Positions 1 to 9,680 of a stretch of 64,000 nucleotides of DNA are shown here, one piece after another (position 1 is the first letter of the stretch; each line of letters opens with the position of its first letter). The stretch is taken from contig NZ_AWSQ01000001.1 of the NCBI RefSeq assembly GCF_000498575.2, positions 1,545,883-1,609,882 on the forward strand. Reading direction: 5' to 3'. Made by a program: the position numbers and the translations under genes. The DNA is from Pseudomonas taeanensis MS-3 (GTDB taxonomy: Bacteria; Pseudomonadota; Gammaproteobacteria; Pseudomonadales; Pseudomonadaceae). The notes below the pieces were generated by a model, which saw only the letters and a program-made list of their open reading frames with translations, was not told the origin of the DNA and ran no database searches.

Positions 1-1
1 C

Positions 2-856
2 GCAGCTCGGCTTCTGGAGATTTCACCGGCGGTGGCCAGCGCCGCGCTGAAACGGCTGGAGGTGCAATTGGATGTACGCCTGTTCGCCCGTTCGACCCGC
101 AGCCTGCGTCTGACCGCGCAAGGTGAGTTGTTTCTCGAATATGCGCGGCTGGCTTTGCAGAACCTGGAAGATGGGCGCCAGTTGTTGGCCGGTAGCAAGG
201 CCGGCATCAGCGGCCTGCTGCAGCTGTCGGCACCTTCGGACTTCGGCCGCAACACTCTGTTGCCCTGGCTCGATGAGTTCCAGCAGGCGCACCCGCAGTT
301 GCACTTGCGTCTGCTGCTGGGTGATCGGGTCAGCGACCTGTTTCGCGAGCCGGTGGATATCGCCCTGCGCTACGGCGCGCCCGAGGACTCCAGCCTGGTC
401 GCGCTGCCGGTCGCCGCCAGCAACAGACGGGTACTCTGTGCCGCCCCCGAGTATCTGGCGCGGCACGGGCAGCCGCAATCGCTGAGCGATCTGGCGCGAC
501 ATAACTGCCTGCTCTACATGCTCGGCGGCCGGGTGCATGAGCGCTGGAGGTTTTTCGACGGCAAGCGCGAGCTGAGCCAGAGTGTCAGCGGCGATCGTCT
601 CAGCGACGACGCCGATGTGGTGCGGCGTTGGGCCGTGGCCGGCGTCGGGCTGGTGTACAAGTCCTGGCTGGATGTGGCCGGGGACGTGCGGGCGGGGCGG
701 CTCAAGGTCTTACTGCCGGAGTGGCGGGGCGAGCCGACGCCGCTAAACCTGATCTGCGCCCATCGCGCGCAGCTGAGCACGCCGGTGAACCTGCTACGCG
801 AGTTCGTCCAGGCCCGCTGCGCCGAGTTGTTGGCGCATGCGCCTTGGAATGCCTAA
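2..856 (+). CDS. LysR-family transcriptional regulator (5' end outside window)
   Basis: The reading frame is open from base 2, and the first codons already encode the end of a LysR winged helix (AARLLEIS, then SAALKRLE and LFARSTRSLRLT, the wing). The true start lies upstream of the window; the GTG at 32 is inside the DNA-binding helix and is not a start. The rest is the type 2 periplasmic-binding-like effector domain, with the CrgA-type ending in which a short tail follows NLLREFVQAR. Such proteins usually control a neighbouring divergent gene, which would lie off the left edge. The effector is unknown. Confidence 0.9.
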   Translation, partial: AARLLEISPAVASAALKRLEVQLDVRLFARSTRSLRLTAQGELFLEYARLALQNLEDGRQLLAGSKAGISGLLQLSAPSDFGRNTLLPWLDEFQQAHPQLHLRLLLGDRVSDLFREPVDIALRYGAPEDSSLVALPVAASNRRVLCAAPEYLARHGQPQSLSDLARHNCLLYMLGGRVHERWRFFDGKRELSQSVSGDRLSDDADVVRRWAVAGVGLVYKSWLDVAGDVRAGRLKVLLPEWRGEPTPLNLICAHRAQLSTPVNLLREFVQARCAELLAHAPWNA

Positions 857-938
857 TCTTGCGGGTAACCCAGCTGTGGCAATCGACCGCAGCCCGGTGC
901 TCTTGTTACCGCGCAACTAGCTGCTAGAGTCGCCGACC

Positions 939-1325
939 ATGAAACTGGCCCGTACCGACCGCTCGCTGATTGCCTGGATCCTGTACTTCAGCATCCTGTT
1001 CAGTGCGCTCGCCTGCAGTATTGGTCATGGTCAGATGGCCGGCTTGCAGCTCAGTGGTATCGATGGCGTGTATTGCTCGGCCGCGGGTGGCGATGGTCCT
1101 GCAGTTGACTTCGGCGGCGTCGGTACGCCCATGCCGAATCCGGCCAGCGGTTTCGGTTGCGCACTGGCCTCCAGTTTCGTCGGCCTGGCATTGGCCGCCT
1201 TCTTCGGCTTGCTGGGGCTGCTGCCGCACGGCACCAGGCTGCCCCCCAGCCCGCCAGCACGACTGGGCAGCGCCGTCCGGCACGCCTGGCCCTCGCTCAA
1301 TCCCCGTGCTCCCCCTGTGATCTAG
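939..1325 (+). CDS. DUF2946 family protein
   Basis: A 128-residue protein with an N-terminal hydrophobic segment (about residues 9-24, IAWILYFSILFSALACSIGH) and a second one near residues 75-95. The first helix and the Cys/His-bearing SIGHGQ stretch fit DUF2946, a small family commonly found beside copper-uptake and copper-chaperone genes in pseudomonads. The following genes (PepSY membrane protein and PCuAC chaperone) agree with a copper context. The C-terminal tail is proline/arginine rich and poorly conserved in appearance. The biochemical role is unknown. Confidence 0.7.
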   Translation: MKLARTDRSLIAWILYFSILFSALACSIGHGQMAGLQLSGIDGVYCSAAGGDGPAVDFGGVGTPMPNPASGFGCALASSFVGLALAAFFGLLGLLPHGTRLPPSPPARLGSAVRHAWPSLNPRAPPVI

Positions 1326-1462
1326 CGCCCTCCCAGGCTCGGCCCTGTGCTGTGCCTGCCCTGTTCTTCGATCCTGTCGCTAAGCGCGCCTTTCTGCGCG
1401 GTTCTTCGCGCGGGGATCGGAGTCTGCGAGCGTCATGCGACGCGCTACATCGGAGCATAAAA

Positions 1463-2839
1463 ATGAAACAGTCCACTCCGTCGTTCTACAACCTGGCCTG
1501 GCGTTGGCACTTCTACGCCGGGCTATTGGTTATACCCTTCCTGATCCTGCTGTCGCTGACCGGGATCGTCTATCTGTTCAAACCGCAACTGGACCAGTTG
1601 ATGTACGCCGACTTGCTGCAAGTCCCGGTGACCGGGCAGCGCTTGAGCGCCGATCAACAACTGGCGGTGGTCCAGCGGGCTTACCCGCAGGCGAACGTGC
1701 AGCAGTATCTACCGCCGGTGCAGGCGGACCGCAGCGCGCAGTTCGTCGTCGACAACGCCGGGCAAGGCATCAATCTGTTCGTCGATCCTTACCGGGGCAT
1801 GCTGCTGGGCAGCCAAGATGCGCAGAACAACCTGCAGGCGATTGCCCGAGCGCTGCATGGCGAGTTGATGATCGGCACCCTCGGCGATCGGCTGATCGAG
1901 TTGGCCGCCGGCTGGGGCATAGTGCTGCTGGTGTCCGGGCTGTACCTGTGGTGGCCGCGCGGTAGTGGCGGCGCCGGGGTGCTGTGGCCGCGTCTGGGCA
2001 GTCACGGCCGCCTGTTCTGGCGTGACCTGCACGCGGTCACTGGCTTTTGGGGTTCGTTGTTGCTGCTGTTCATGCTGCTTACCGGGATGACCTGGACCGG
2101 TTACTGGGGCGCGCAATTCGCCGGCGCCTGGAATCACTTCCCGGCGGCCATGTGGGATGCGGTGCCCACGTCCGATCAGCAGGCGCGCAGCCTCAACACC
2201 AGTACTAAGCAGACCGTGGCCTGGGCTGTGGAGACGACACCGCTGCCGTTGTCCGATGCGCATGCCGCGCACACCGGCAGTGCCGCCAGCCAGGCAGGCA
2301 GTGCGGCGCCGCAGATCAGCCTGCAACAGGTGGTCGACACGGCCAGCGCGCGTGGCGTGCAGCCGGGTTACAGCATTACCCTGCCCAAGGGCGCGGAAGG
2401 GGTGTACAGCATCGCGCTGTTCGCCGACGACCCCCGCCACGACGCCACCCTGCACCTCGATCAATACAGCGGCGCGGTGCTCGCCGATGTGCGCTGGGCG
2501 GATTACGGCCTGGTGGCGAAAACCGTGGAAACCGGCGTGATGCTGCATGAGGGCAAACTGTTTGGTATGCCTAACCAGCTGTTGATGCTGGCGGTCTGCC
2601 TGCTGGTGCTGCTGAGTGCCGTCAGCGGCATGGTCATGTGGTGGCAGCGCCGCCCGCAGGGCCGCCTCGGCGTGCCGCCGTTGCGCCATGATCTGCCGCG
2701 CTGGAAGACCGCGATTGTCGTCATGCTGCTGCTCGGCGCCGCATTCCCTCTGGTCGGCGCGTCGTTGCTGCTGATCTGGGCGCTTGACTGGTTGCTGCTG
2801 TCGCGCCTCGGTTCTCTGCGGCGTCTGGTCAGCGGTTGA
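1463..2839 (+). CDS. PepSY-associated transmembrane protein (PiuB-like)
   Basis: A 458-residue inner-membrane protein. The ATG at 1463, preceded by GGAGC, is chosen because it starts the family motif FYNLAWRWHFYAGL; upstream in-frame codons look non-coding. Four or so membrane helices are visible (about residues 20-40, 150-170, 190-215, 375-400, with one more hydrophobic stretch near the C terminus). Two PepSY-like periplasmic stretches lie between them. This family (PiuB/PepSY_TM) is linked to iron or copper reduction and uptake; placement between DUF2946 and PCuAC suggests copper here. The exact reaction is not established. Confidence 0.85.
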   Translation: MKQSTPSFYNLAWRWHFYAGLLVIPFLILLSLTGIVYLFKPQLDQLMYADLLQVPVTGQRLSADQQLAVVQRAYPQANVQQYLPPVQADRSAQFVVDNAGQGINLFVDPYRGMLLGSQDAQNNLQAIARALHGELMIGTLGDRLIELAAGWGIVLLVSGLYLWWPRGSGGAGVLWPRLGSHGRLFWRDLHAVTGFWGSLLLLFMLLTGMTWTGYWGAQFAGAWNHFPAAMWDAVPTSDQQARSLNTSTKQTVAWAVETTPLPLSDAHAAHTGSAASQAGSAAPQISLQQVVDTASARGVQPGYSITLPKGAEGVYSIALFADDPRHDATLHLDQYSGAVLADVRWADYGLVAKTVETGVMLHEGKLFGMPNQLLMLAVCLLVLLSAVSGMVMWWQRRPQGRLGVPPLRHDLPRWKTAIVVMLLLGAAFPLVGASLLLIWALDWLLLSRLGSLRRLVSG

Positions 2840-2953
2840 TCGGCCCCTGATAGCGAGCCAGTTGCGGGCCAAACCAGACCTGCTCCGCAGCTGCGAATTC
2901 AGTCACATTAGCGTGCATATCCCGGACACAAGATCCGCAACTGGAGGTTCACC

Positions 2954-3421
2954 ATGCTGTTGAAGAAAACCCTGCTGATGGTCGCGTTGCTCGCGCCCTG
3001 TCTGTCCGCCTCGGCCCATGAGTACCAGGCCGGCGAGCTGCAAATCGAACACCCCTGGTCGCGCGAGATGCCGCCGGTGGCGCCGACTGCGGCTGTCTAT
3101 TTCGTGGTGCACAACAAGGGCAGTCAGGCTGATCGCTTGCTTGGCGCGCAGACCCCGGTAGCTGGCAGCGCCGAGTTTCACGAACACGTGCATGCCGATG
3201 GCCTGATGAAGATGCAGCAGGTGCAAGCGGTGGATATTCCGCCCGGTGGCGAGGTGCAGTTTGCGCCCATGGCTTACCACGTCATGCTGTTTAACCTGAA
3301 ACGGCAAATGCAGGACGGCGAGCGTTTTCCCTTGACCCTGACCTTCGAGAAGGCCGGCACGCTTGAGTTGGAGGTGACGGTACAAAAGCAGCCGCCAGCC
3401 GAAGCAGCCGCCCACCATTGA
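2954..3421 (+). CDS. Periplasmic copper chaperone PCuAC family
   Basis: A 155-residue secreted protein with a signal peptide ending at SASA (about residue 22). The body is the PCuAC cupredoxin-like fold. The copper-binding H/M pattern is visible: HEHVH followed by GLMKMQQV and, further on, FAPMAYHVMLFNL. The tail is AEAAAHH, adding C-terminal histidines. PCuAC proteins deliver Cu(I) to the CuA site of cytochrome oxidase with Sco. TGGAGG seven bases before the ATG supports the start. It closes the DUF2946-PepSY-PCuAC group. Confidence 0.9.
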   Translation: MLLKKTLLMVALLAPCLSASAHEYQAGELQIEHPWSREMPPVAPTAAVYFVVHNKGSQADRLLGAQTPVAGSAEFHEHVHADGLMKMQQVQAVDIPPGGEVQFAPMAYHVMLFNLKRQMQDGERFPLTLTFEKAGTLELEVTVQKQPPAEAAAHH

Positions 3422-3440
3422 GTGGTCACCTGAGGGTTAA

Positions 3441-3464
3441 CCAGGAGTCCGCGCGGACTCCTGG
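3441..3464. terminator. Perfect inverted repeat between convergent genes
   Basis: Two 10-base arms (CCAGGAGTCC and its exact complement) enclose a GCGC loop, 20 bases after the PCuAC stop and before the convergent binding-protein gene. No strong T run follows, so termination is inferred from position and stem strength. Confidence 0.55.
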
Positions 3465-3537
3465 TAATGCCGGTCGCCGTTTTGCTTGATCTACCTGCGT
3501 TGACGCGCGCGGCACGTAGCTGTAGTACCCGGCGGGC

Positions 3538-4272
3538 TTAGGGTTTGCCCCTCATCAAAGGGGTCACACGGCCCTCGGCCTTGAGGCTGTCGAATGCGGC
3601 GCGGGTGCGCGTCACTAGCTCATCGGCCGTGGCCAGGCTGTACGCCATGTACAGGCCAGTCGACAGTGCGTCCAGGGTGTAGACCTGCTCGAGGCTGGCG
3701 CAGTCGATGTGAGCGTCTACGCAGAACATGGCGACATCGCGCTCCGGCATGGGCACCAGTTGCACCTGCTGGTTCAGCAGTTTATTGAAGTTGTCGCGAT
3801 TGTGCGCCGAGACCACCAGTTTGCTGAAGCCTTGAGTCCGCAGGTATTTCTGGCGCACGTCGTCGCGCAGCACGCCGACGCTGTATTGCTGGGCGTCCTG
3901 CAGGCTGTGCACCTGGATGTCCTCGCGTGCGCGCAGCTTGTAGAAGTGGTAGTCGATACGGGTGATTTCGCTCACCCATTTGAACCGTGGTTCGCGCGCC
4001 GTTGTGCGGGCAATCAGGTAGATCAGCACGTTAGGTTGCTGCAACGCCATGTCGTAGGCGCGCGCCCAGGGGTACAGGGCGAGGCGATAGTCGCTCAGCC
4101 CGGCGCGCTGCAGCGTGGCTTCGACGACTGCGCTGGCTGGCCCAGCCACCCGACCATTTTCCAGGTAGCTGTAGGCGGTGTCTTCGGTGACGACCTGGAT
4201 GTCTTCTGCCTGGCTGCCGATGCAGACCAGTGCCAGCAGCATGGCGCTCCAGGTGGACTGAGCTGGTGTCAT
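3538..4272 (-). CDS. Periplasmic substrate-binding protein (SBP_bac_3-like)
   Basis: A 244-residue secreted protein with a signal peptide (MLLALVCIGSQA). The body begins IQVVTEDTAYSYLENG and has the PWARAYDMAL motif shared with the gene at 5644-6414 and with other solute-binding-like sensors that lack their own ABC transporter. I chose the ATG at 4272, preceded by GAGG, over ATGs at 4293/4296 that overlap the upstream cyclase stop in ATGA fashion; the choice is not certain. It is third in a three-gene minus-strand unit with a diguanylate cyclase in the middle, so a sensory role for the cyclase is plausible. The ligand is unknown. Confidence 0.8.
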   Translation of the reverse strand: MTPAQSTWSAMLLALVCIGSQAEDIQVVTEDTAYSYLENGRVAGPASAVVEATLQRAGLSDYRLALYPWARAYDMALQQPNVLIYLIARTTAREPRFKWVSEITRIDYHFYKLRAREDIQVHSLQDAQQYSVGVLRDDVRQKYLRTQGFSKLVVSAHNRDNFNKLLNQQVQLVPMPERDVAMFCVDAHIDCASLEQVYTLDALSTGLYMAYSLATADELVTRTRAAFDSLKAEGRVTPLMRGKP

Positions 4273-4292
4273 GGCGGACCTCGGTGATGTCA

Positions 4293-5642
4293 TCATTCGG
4301 CTATTCGGTCGCGGCCCAGGCTTTTGGCGCGGTACAGCGCCTGGTCGGCGCATTGCAGCAGTAGATCGAAACGGTCCATGGTCTGCGGGTCGAACTGCGC
4401 AACGCCGATGCTCAGTGTCACGTGCGGCGCCACCGGTGAAGTGGCGTGTACCACGGCTTGAGCCGCGAGGCCCTGGCGCAGTCGTTCTGCAGCCTTGCGT
4501 GCCTGGTCGAGGTCGGCGCCGGGCAGCAGCACGGCAAATTCTTCCCCGCCGACCCGCGCCACCAGCTCGCCGGCGCGCGCGAAGACCTTCATCAAGGTAT
4601 CGGCCACCACTTGCAGGCACCGGTCGCCCAGGGCGTGGCCGTAGGTGTCGTTGTAGAGTTTGAAGAAGTCCACATCACACATCAGCACCGACAGCGGTTG
4701 ACCCAAGCGTGTCGCGCGGCGGAACTCGACGTCCTTCATCTCATCGAAGTGCCGCCGGTTGGCCAGCCCGGTTAGCGGGTCGCTGCGCGTGAGTTCCTCC
4801 AGGCGGCTGTTGGCCGCGCGCAGCTCGGCCGTTCGTTCTTCTACCAATTCGGCCAGGCGATCACGGTGTGCGGCCAGGTCGAGTTCGTCCCGTCGTTGCT
4901 GCTCGAGGAAGTCCGACAACTTGCCTTGCAGGTTGTTGACTCCGGCTTCCAGCAGACTCAGTTCGTCGCGGCGCGATGCCCGCCGATCAATGCGCAATAG
5001 CTGCTTGAGGTTGGCGGGCGACAGTTCACCCAGGTGCTGCGCGATGTGCCGAACATGCACCGTGACCGAGCGGTTGAACATCCACATGATCAGGCCCGCC
5101 AGCAGCAGCGACTGGATGACCTGGGTGATCACGATGCTGGCCACGTCGCTCAGCAGGCGCCGCCAGAGCACCCGCTCGTCGCCCTCGATGATCAGTTCGC
5201 CGACGGTCTCGCTTGCGCCGGGGTAGGGCTCGTAGGTGAGCATCCGTTGCAGCGATGGCACCAGTGGCGAGGGAGAACGCTCGGCACGTTGCCGGCCCAG
5301 TACTTCGGGTGCACGCCCGGTCCGGCGGATACTCAACTGCACGCGGCCTACCGGAGCGGCCTGGGCGACGCTGTCCAGTTGGGTCTGCAAGGTCTCGCGA
5401 TCCATCTCCCAGATCGCCTTGGACAATGTGCGTTGGAACACCTGATCGATCAGCCCAAGCTCGGCGGTCATCGCGGTCAAGTTGCCGTTCCACGCCGAGC
5501 CGGTGCGCACGGTTACGGTGACCAGGGTGAACAGCGCGCAAAATGTCAGCGTCGCCAGCACCAGGCGGCGTCCAAGCGAGCTGGCGGGCAGCACCCGTGC
5601 CGGCATCTCGGCGACAAGCTCGCTGGCAGGCGGCGTGCGCAC
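4293..5642 (-). CDS. Membrane diguanylate cyclase (GGDEF)
   Basis: About 449 residues from a GTG start at 5642, one base after the upstream stop and seven bases after AGGTGG. An ATG at 5672 inside the upstream gene would add ten residues. Order: TM helix, about 130-residue periplasmic sensor with IWEMD and VGELIIEGDE, second TM (SIVITQVIQSLLLAGLIMW), HAMP-like linker, coiled coil, then GGDEF with SDPLTGLANRRHFDE and catalytic RVGGEEF. The product should be cyclic di-GMP. The inhibitory RxxD site is RAGE here, so product inhibition may be weak. Flanking binding-protein genes suggest ligand-controlled activity. Confidence 0.92.
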   Translation of the reverse strand: MRTPPASELVAEMPARVLPASSLGRRLVLATLTFCALFTLVTVTVRTGSAWNGNLTAMTAELGLIDQVFQRTLSKAIWEMDRETLQTQLDSVAQAAPVGRVQLSIRRTGRAPEVLGRQRAERSPSPLVPSLQRMLTYEPYPGASETVGELIIEGDERVLWRRLLSDVASIVITQVIQSLLLAGLIMWMFNRSVTVHVRHIAQHLGELSPANLKQLLRIDRRASRRDELSLLEAGVNNLQGKLSDFLEQQRRDELDLAAHRDRLAELVEERTAELRAANSRLEELTRSDPLTGLANRRHFDEMKDVEFRRATRLGQPLSVLMCDVDFFKLYNDTYGHALGDRCLQVVADTLMKVFARAGELVARVGGEEFAVLLPGADLDQARKAAERLRQGLAAQAVVHATSPVAPHVTLSIGVAQFDPQTMDRFDLLLQCADQALYRAKSLGRDRIAE

Positions 5643-5643
5643 G

Positions 5644-6414
5644 CTACAGCCACCTCTTGGCGATGGCGTCATAGGTACCGTTGTCGCGGATGGCCTTCAG
5701 GCCCTTGCGGAAGCGTTCGACGGTGGCGTCCGGGGTCTGTCGGCTGAAGGCCATGTTCAGCCCATCGCCACTGCCCAGGTCGGGCAGGCTCAGCGTGGGT
5801 ATCAGCACCTTGGCCGGCTCGTCACCGGCCTGACGCACCAGATAGCGAGCGTTCAGGTCGTTGGCGACCCACAGGTCGATGCGTCCCAGGGTGAGCTTTT
5901 CGTAGTTGTGTGCGTACTTGTTGCTCGACTGCAGGTTCTTGCCGACGGTGAAGCCCTGGGCCACCAGGTACTGTTCACCGGCGTCTTCCTGGACGGTGCC
6001 AATCTGGTACGGGCGCGCGTCGTCGAGTTGCTTGAGTTGGATGTTGCGTTGGGGTAACGAGTACAGGTACCAGTGCATCGGCGCGACGATGCCCACCCAC
6101 TTGAACAGCTTCTCGCGCTGGGCGGTGCGAGCGATCGAGTAGATCAGCACGTTCTCGGCATTCAGGGCGATGTCGTAGGCGCGTGCCCAGGGCATTGACT
6201 GGATGCTTGCCTGTTCACCGATTTCCTCCAGCACCGCCTGCACGACTTCGGTGCTCATACCGGTGAGTCGCCCGTCCTGGGTCATGTTGTAGGGGGGCAA
6301 CTCCTCTGTGACGATCTGGATCGCCTCGCCTGCCACGGCTTGCAACGACAGGCAGGCCAGTGCTGCCAGCAGTAAGTTGCGGGTGACTGGGCAGTTGAAC
6401 AGGGGCTGTTTCAT
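5644..6414 (-). CDS. Periplasmic substrate-binding protein (SBP_bac_3-like)
   Basis: A 256-residue protein with a signal peptide ending near LQAVAG. The mature start (IQIVTEELPPYNM) and the MPWARAYDIAL, IYSIARTAQREKLFKWVG and DLWVANDLNARYL stretches match the family of periplasmic amino-acid-binding-like proteins. It is clearly a paralogue of the gene at 3538-4272. It is the first gene of the unit; its stop lies one base before the GTG of the cyclase, so the two are probably translationally coupled. No permease or ATPase is adjacent, favouring a sensory rather than transport role. Confidence 0.85.
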   Translation of the reverse strand: MKQPLFNCPVTRNLLLAALACLSLQAVAGEAIQIVTEELPPYNMTQDGRLTGMSTEVVQAVLEEIGEQASIQSMPWARAYDIALNAENVLIYSIARTAQREKLFKWVGIVAPMHWYLYSLPQRNIQLKQLDDARPYQIGTVQEDAGEQYLVAQGFTVGKNLQSSNKYAHNYEKLTLGRIDLWVANDLNARYLVRQAGDEPAKVLIPTLSLPDLGSGDGLNMAFSRQTPDATVERFRKGLKAIRDNGTYDAIAKRWL

Positions 6415-6706
6415 GCGATCGGCAACCTCGGCGACGGTAACGTACCAAGTATGGGTAAATATGGCTTTGCCACTATATTGCCATCCATTGGGCAGGGTAT
6501 AGCTTCTTGTGTTTCGGCACTGCGTGGAAAAACTTCAGGACTCGGCTCGGCCAGCACAACAAGTTCCGAGATCGCATTTCGCCGGCTAAGGGGCGAGGTG
6601 GCAAAGGCCGGGCTGATAGAAGTGCGTCGTATCTATCCGCTGATTCTCATCTGTGCTTTGAACTAGAGTTATTAACTGATAATTCACCAATCATGAGGAG
6701 TCACCT

Positions 6707-6988
6707 ATGCGCGCGATCGTTCTATCGTTCCTGGCTTTTCTAAGTCCGTTGGCGTTGGCCAAGACCGAATGCACTACGGCCGACCAAACCACCTGGCAAG
6801 ATCAGGACGACTTCCAGCAGGAACTGGTGCTGCAGGGTTACGAGATCAAGAAGTTCAAGGTCACTGGCGGCAACTGCTACGAGATCTACGGTTACGACAA
6901 GGACAAGCGCAAGGTCGAAATCTACTTCGACCCGGTCAGCGGCAAGGTGGTCAAACATGAGTTCGAGGATGAAAAGGGTGGCTACTGA
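6707..6988 (+). CDS. Small periplasmic PepSY-domain protein
   Basis: A 93-residue protein with a signal peptide (ending SPLALA) and one PepSY module. The C-terminal half shows the PepSY hairpin pattern: EIKKFKV, YEIYGYD, KVEIYFDPVSGKVVKHE. Two cysteines (ECTT and GNCYE) could form a disulfide. GAGGAG lies seven bases before the ATG. It is divergent from the binding-protein/cyclase unit and convergent with the adenine deaminase gene. Such single-PepSY proteins are often targets of two-component systems, but none is next to it. Confidence 0.85.
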   Translation: MRAIVLSFLAFLSPLALAKTECTTADQTTWQDQDDFQQELVLQGYEIKKFKVTGGNCYEIYGYDKDKRKVEIYFDPVSGKVVKHEFEDEKGGY

Positions 6989-7048
6989 ACCCTGTCCGCT
7001 ATATCCCACCATCTAGAAACGGCAGCCAGACAGGTTTCCCTCCAGGCC

Positions 7049-7080
7049 GCCGGCTGTGCGTGGAGACACGCACAGCCGGC
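7049..7080. terminator. Strong hairpin between convergent genes
   Basis: Two perfect 14-base arms (starting GCCGGCTGTGCGTG) around a GAGA loop, between the PepSY gene and the convergent deaminase gene. It probably acts in both directions, although no T run follows. Confidence 0.6.
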
Positions 7081-7090
7081 AATCCCTGTT

Positions 7091-8053
<963 letters not shown>

Positions 8054-8106
8054 TCAGCGTGGTCGCTTGGCAGTTTAACCCTTGCCATGGCAGGCGTGCG
8101 CAGCGC

Positions 8107-8162
8107 GTAGGAGCCAGCAAGGTGGCGATCGAGCAAAGCATCGCCAGCAAGCTGGCTCCTAC
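8107..8162. repeat. REP-type palindromic element
   Basis: An imperfect palindrome with outer arms GTAGGAGCCAGC and GCTGGCTCCTAC and inner GGCGAT/ATCGCC. The same sequence recurs at 14904-14962. This is a typical Pseudomonas intergenic REP family, here between two deaminase genes. Confidence 0.85.
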
Positions 8163-8172
8163 AGGAGCTTCG

Positions 8173-9528
8173 TCAGCCGGCGATCAGCTGCCTGGCCGCC
8201 TGGCGGTGGTCGGCGATCAATTGCGCCACATCCAGGCCTTCGATCTGTCCGTCGATCACCCGCCAGGTACCGCCGATCATCATCCGGTCGGCGCGGTCGG
8301 CGCCGCACAGCAACAGGGCCGAGAGTGGATCGTGGCTACCGGAGAAGCGCAGCTCGTCGAGCTTGAACAGGGCCAGGTCGGCTTGCTTGCCGACGGCCAG
8401 TTCGCCGATGTCACTGCGTCCCAGCAGCTTGGCCGACCCCTGGCTGGCCCAACCCAGCACCAGCTCTGGGGTGATCTTCTCGGCGCCGTAGCGCAGGCGC
8501 TGCAGGTACAGGGCCTGGCGCGCTTCGAGAATCATGTTGGAGGCGTCGTTGGAGGCCGAACCATCGACGCCCAGGCCGATTGGCGCGCCGGCGGCTTCGA
8601 GCTCCAGGGTCGGGCAGATGCCCGAGGCCAGGCGCATGTTCGAGCTGGGGCAGTGACTGATGCCGGTGCCGGCGGCGCCGAGGCGGGCGATTTCGTCCGG
8701 ATTGAAGTGGATGCCATGGGCCAGCCAGGTACGTGGGCCGAGCCAGCCGACGCTGTCCAGGTAATCCACGGTGCGCAGGCCGAAACGCTGCAGGCAGAAG
8801 TCTTCCTCGTCGAGGGTTTCCGCCAGGTGGGTGTGCAGGCGTACGTCCAGCTTGCCGGCCAGTTCGGCACTGGCGAGCATGATCTCCTGGGTCACCGAGA
8901 ACGGCGAGCAGGGCGCCAGGGCGATCTGGATCTGCGCGCCGACGCCGCGCTCATGGTAGGCGCCGATCAAGCGTTGGCTGTCGGCCAGAATCACCTCGCC
9001 CTGCTGCACGGTCTGCTGCGGCGGCAGGCCGCCGTCGGCCTCGCCCAGACTCATGGAACCGCGCGTGAGCATGGCGCGCATGCCCAGCTCGCGCACCACC
9101 TCGACCTGTACGTCGATGGCGTTTTCCAGACCGCCGGGGAACAGGTAATGATGATCCGCCGCGGTGCTGCAGCCGGACAGCAGCAGCTCGGCCAGGGCCA
9201 CCTTGGTCGCCAGGGCGAGTTTCTCTGGAGTCAGGCGTGCCCACACCGGGTATAGGGTCTTCAGCCAGGGGAACAGCGGCTGGTTGACCACCGGCGCCCA
9301 GGCGCGGGTGAGGGTCTGGTAGAAGTGATGATGGGTGTTGATCAGCCCCGGCAGCACCACGTGCTCGCGGGCATCGAAGGTCCGCTCACAGGGGCGGCTG
9401 GGCTGTTGCCCGGCGCTGAGCACTTCGGCGATGACGCCATCCTCGATCACCAGGCCGCCGGCGGCGTCCAGCTGGTTGGCGGTGAAGATGGCCAGGGGGT
9501 TCTTGATCCAGATACGGGTAGCTGCCAT
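8173..9528 (-). CDS. 8-oxoguanine deaminase
   Basis: A 451-residue amidohydrolase. The metal motif NTHHHFYQTLTRA (His 66-68), HTHLAET, AHGIHF and GVDGSASND place it with PA0142, a Pseudomonas enzyme characterised as 8-oxoguanine deaminase (to urate plus ammonia), rather than chlorohydrolases such as AtzA. AGAGGAG eight bases before the ATG supports the start. It is followed by the adenine deaminase gene, so this stretch serves purine salvage or degradation. A neighbouring RutR-like TetR gene (10280-10945) could be relevant to its control. Confidence 0.88.
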   Translation of the reverse strand: MAATRIWIKNPLAIFTANQLDAAGGLVIEDGVIAEVLSAGQQPSRPCERTFDAREHVVLPGLINTHHHFYQTLTRAWAPVVNQPLFPWLKTLYPVWARLTPEKLALATKVALAELLLSGCSTAADHHYLFPGGLENAIDVQVEVVRELGMRAMLTRGSMSLGEADGGLPPQQTVQQGEVILADSQRLIGAYHERGVGAQIQIALAPCSPFSVTQEIMLASAELAGKLDVRLHTHLAETLDEEDFCLQRFGLRTVDYLDSVGWLGPRTWLAHGIHFNPDEIARLGAAGTGISHCPSSNMRLASGICPTLELEAAGAPIGLGVDGSASNDASNMILEARQALYLQRLRYGAEKITPELVLGWASQGSAKLLGRSDIGELAVGKQADLALFKLDELRFSGSHDPLSALLLCGADRADRMMIGGTWRVIDGQIEGLDVAQLIADHRQAARQLIAG

Positions 9529-9680
9529 GAGCAGGCTCCTCTGAGGTTGATTTCAGGTTAGCCAGCTCAGTGTTGACCCTGTCTGCTGATCCAGGTGCGT
9601 CGAATGACGTGCGCAGACGATACCTGCCCTGCGAGTCAGGATCAACGGCCTTTTGTCGCCGCCTCGGTCGTCAGCGGTCG

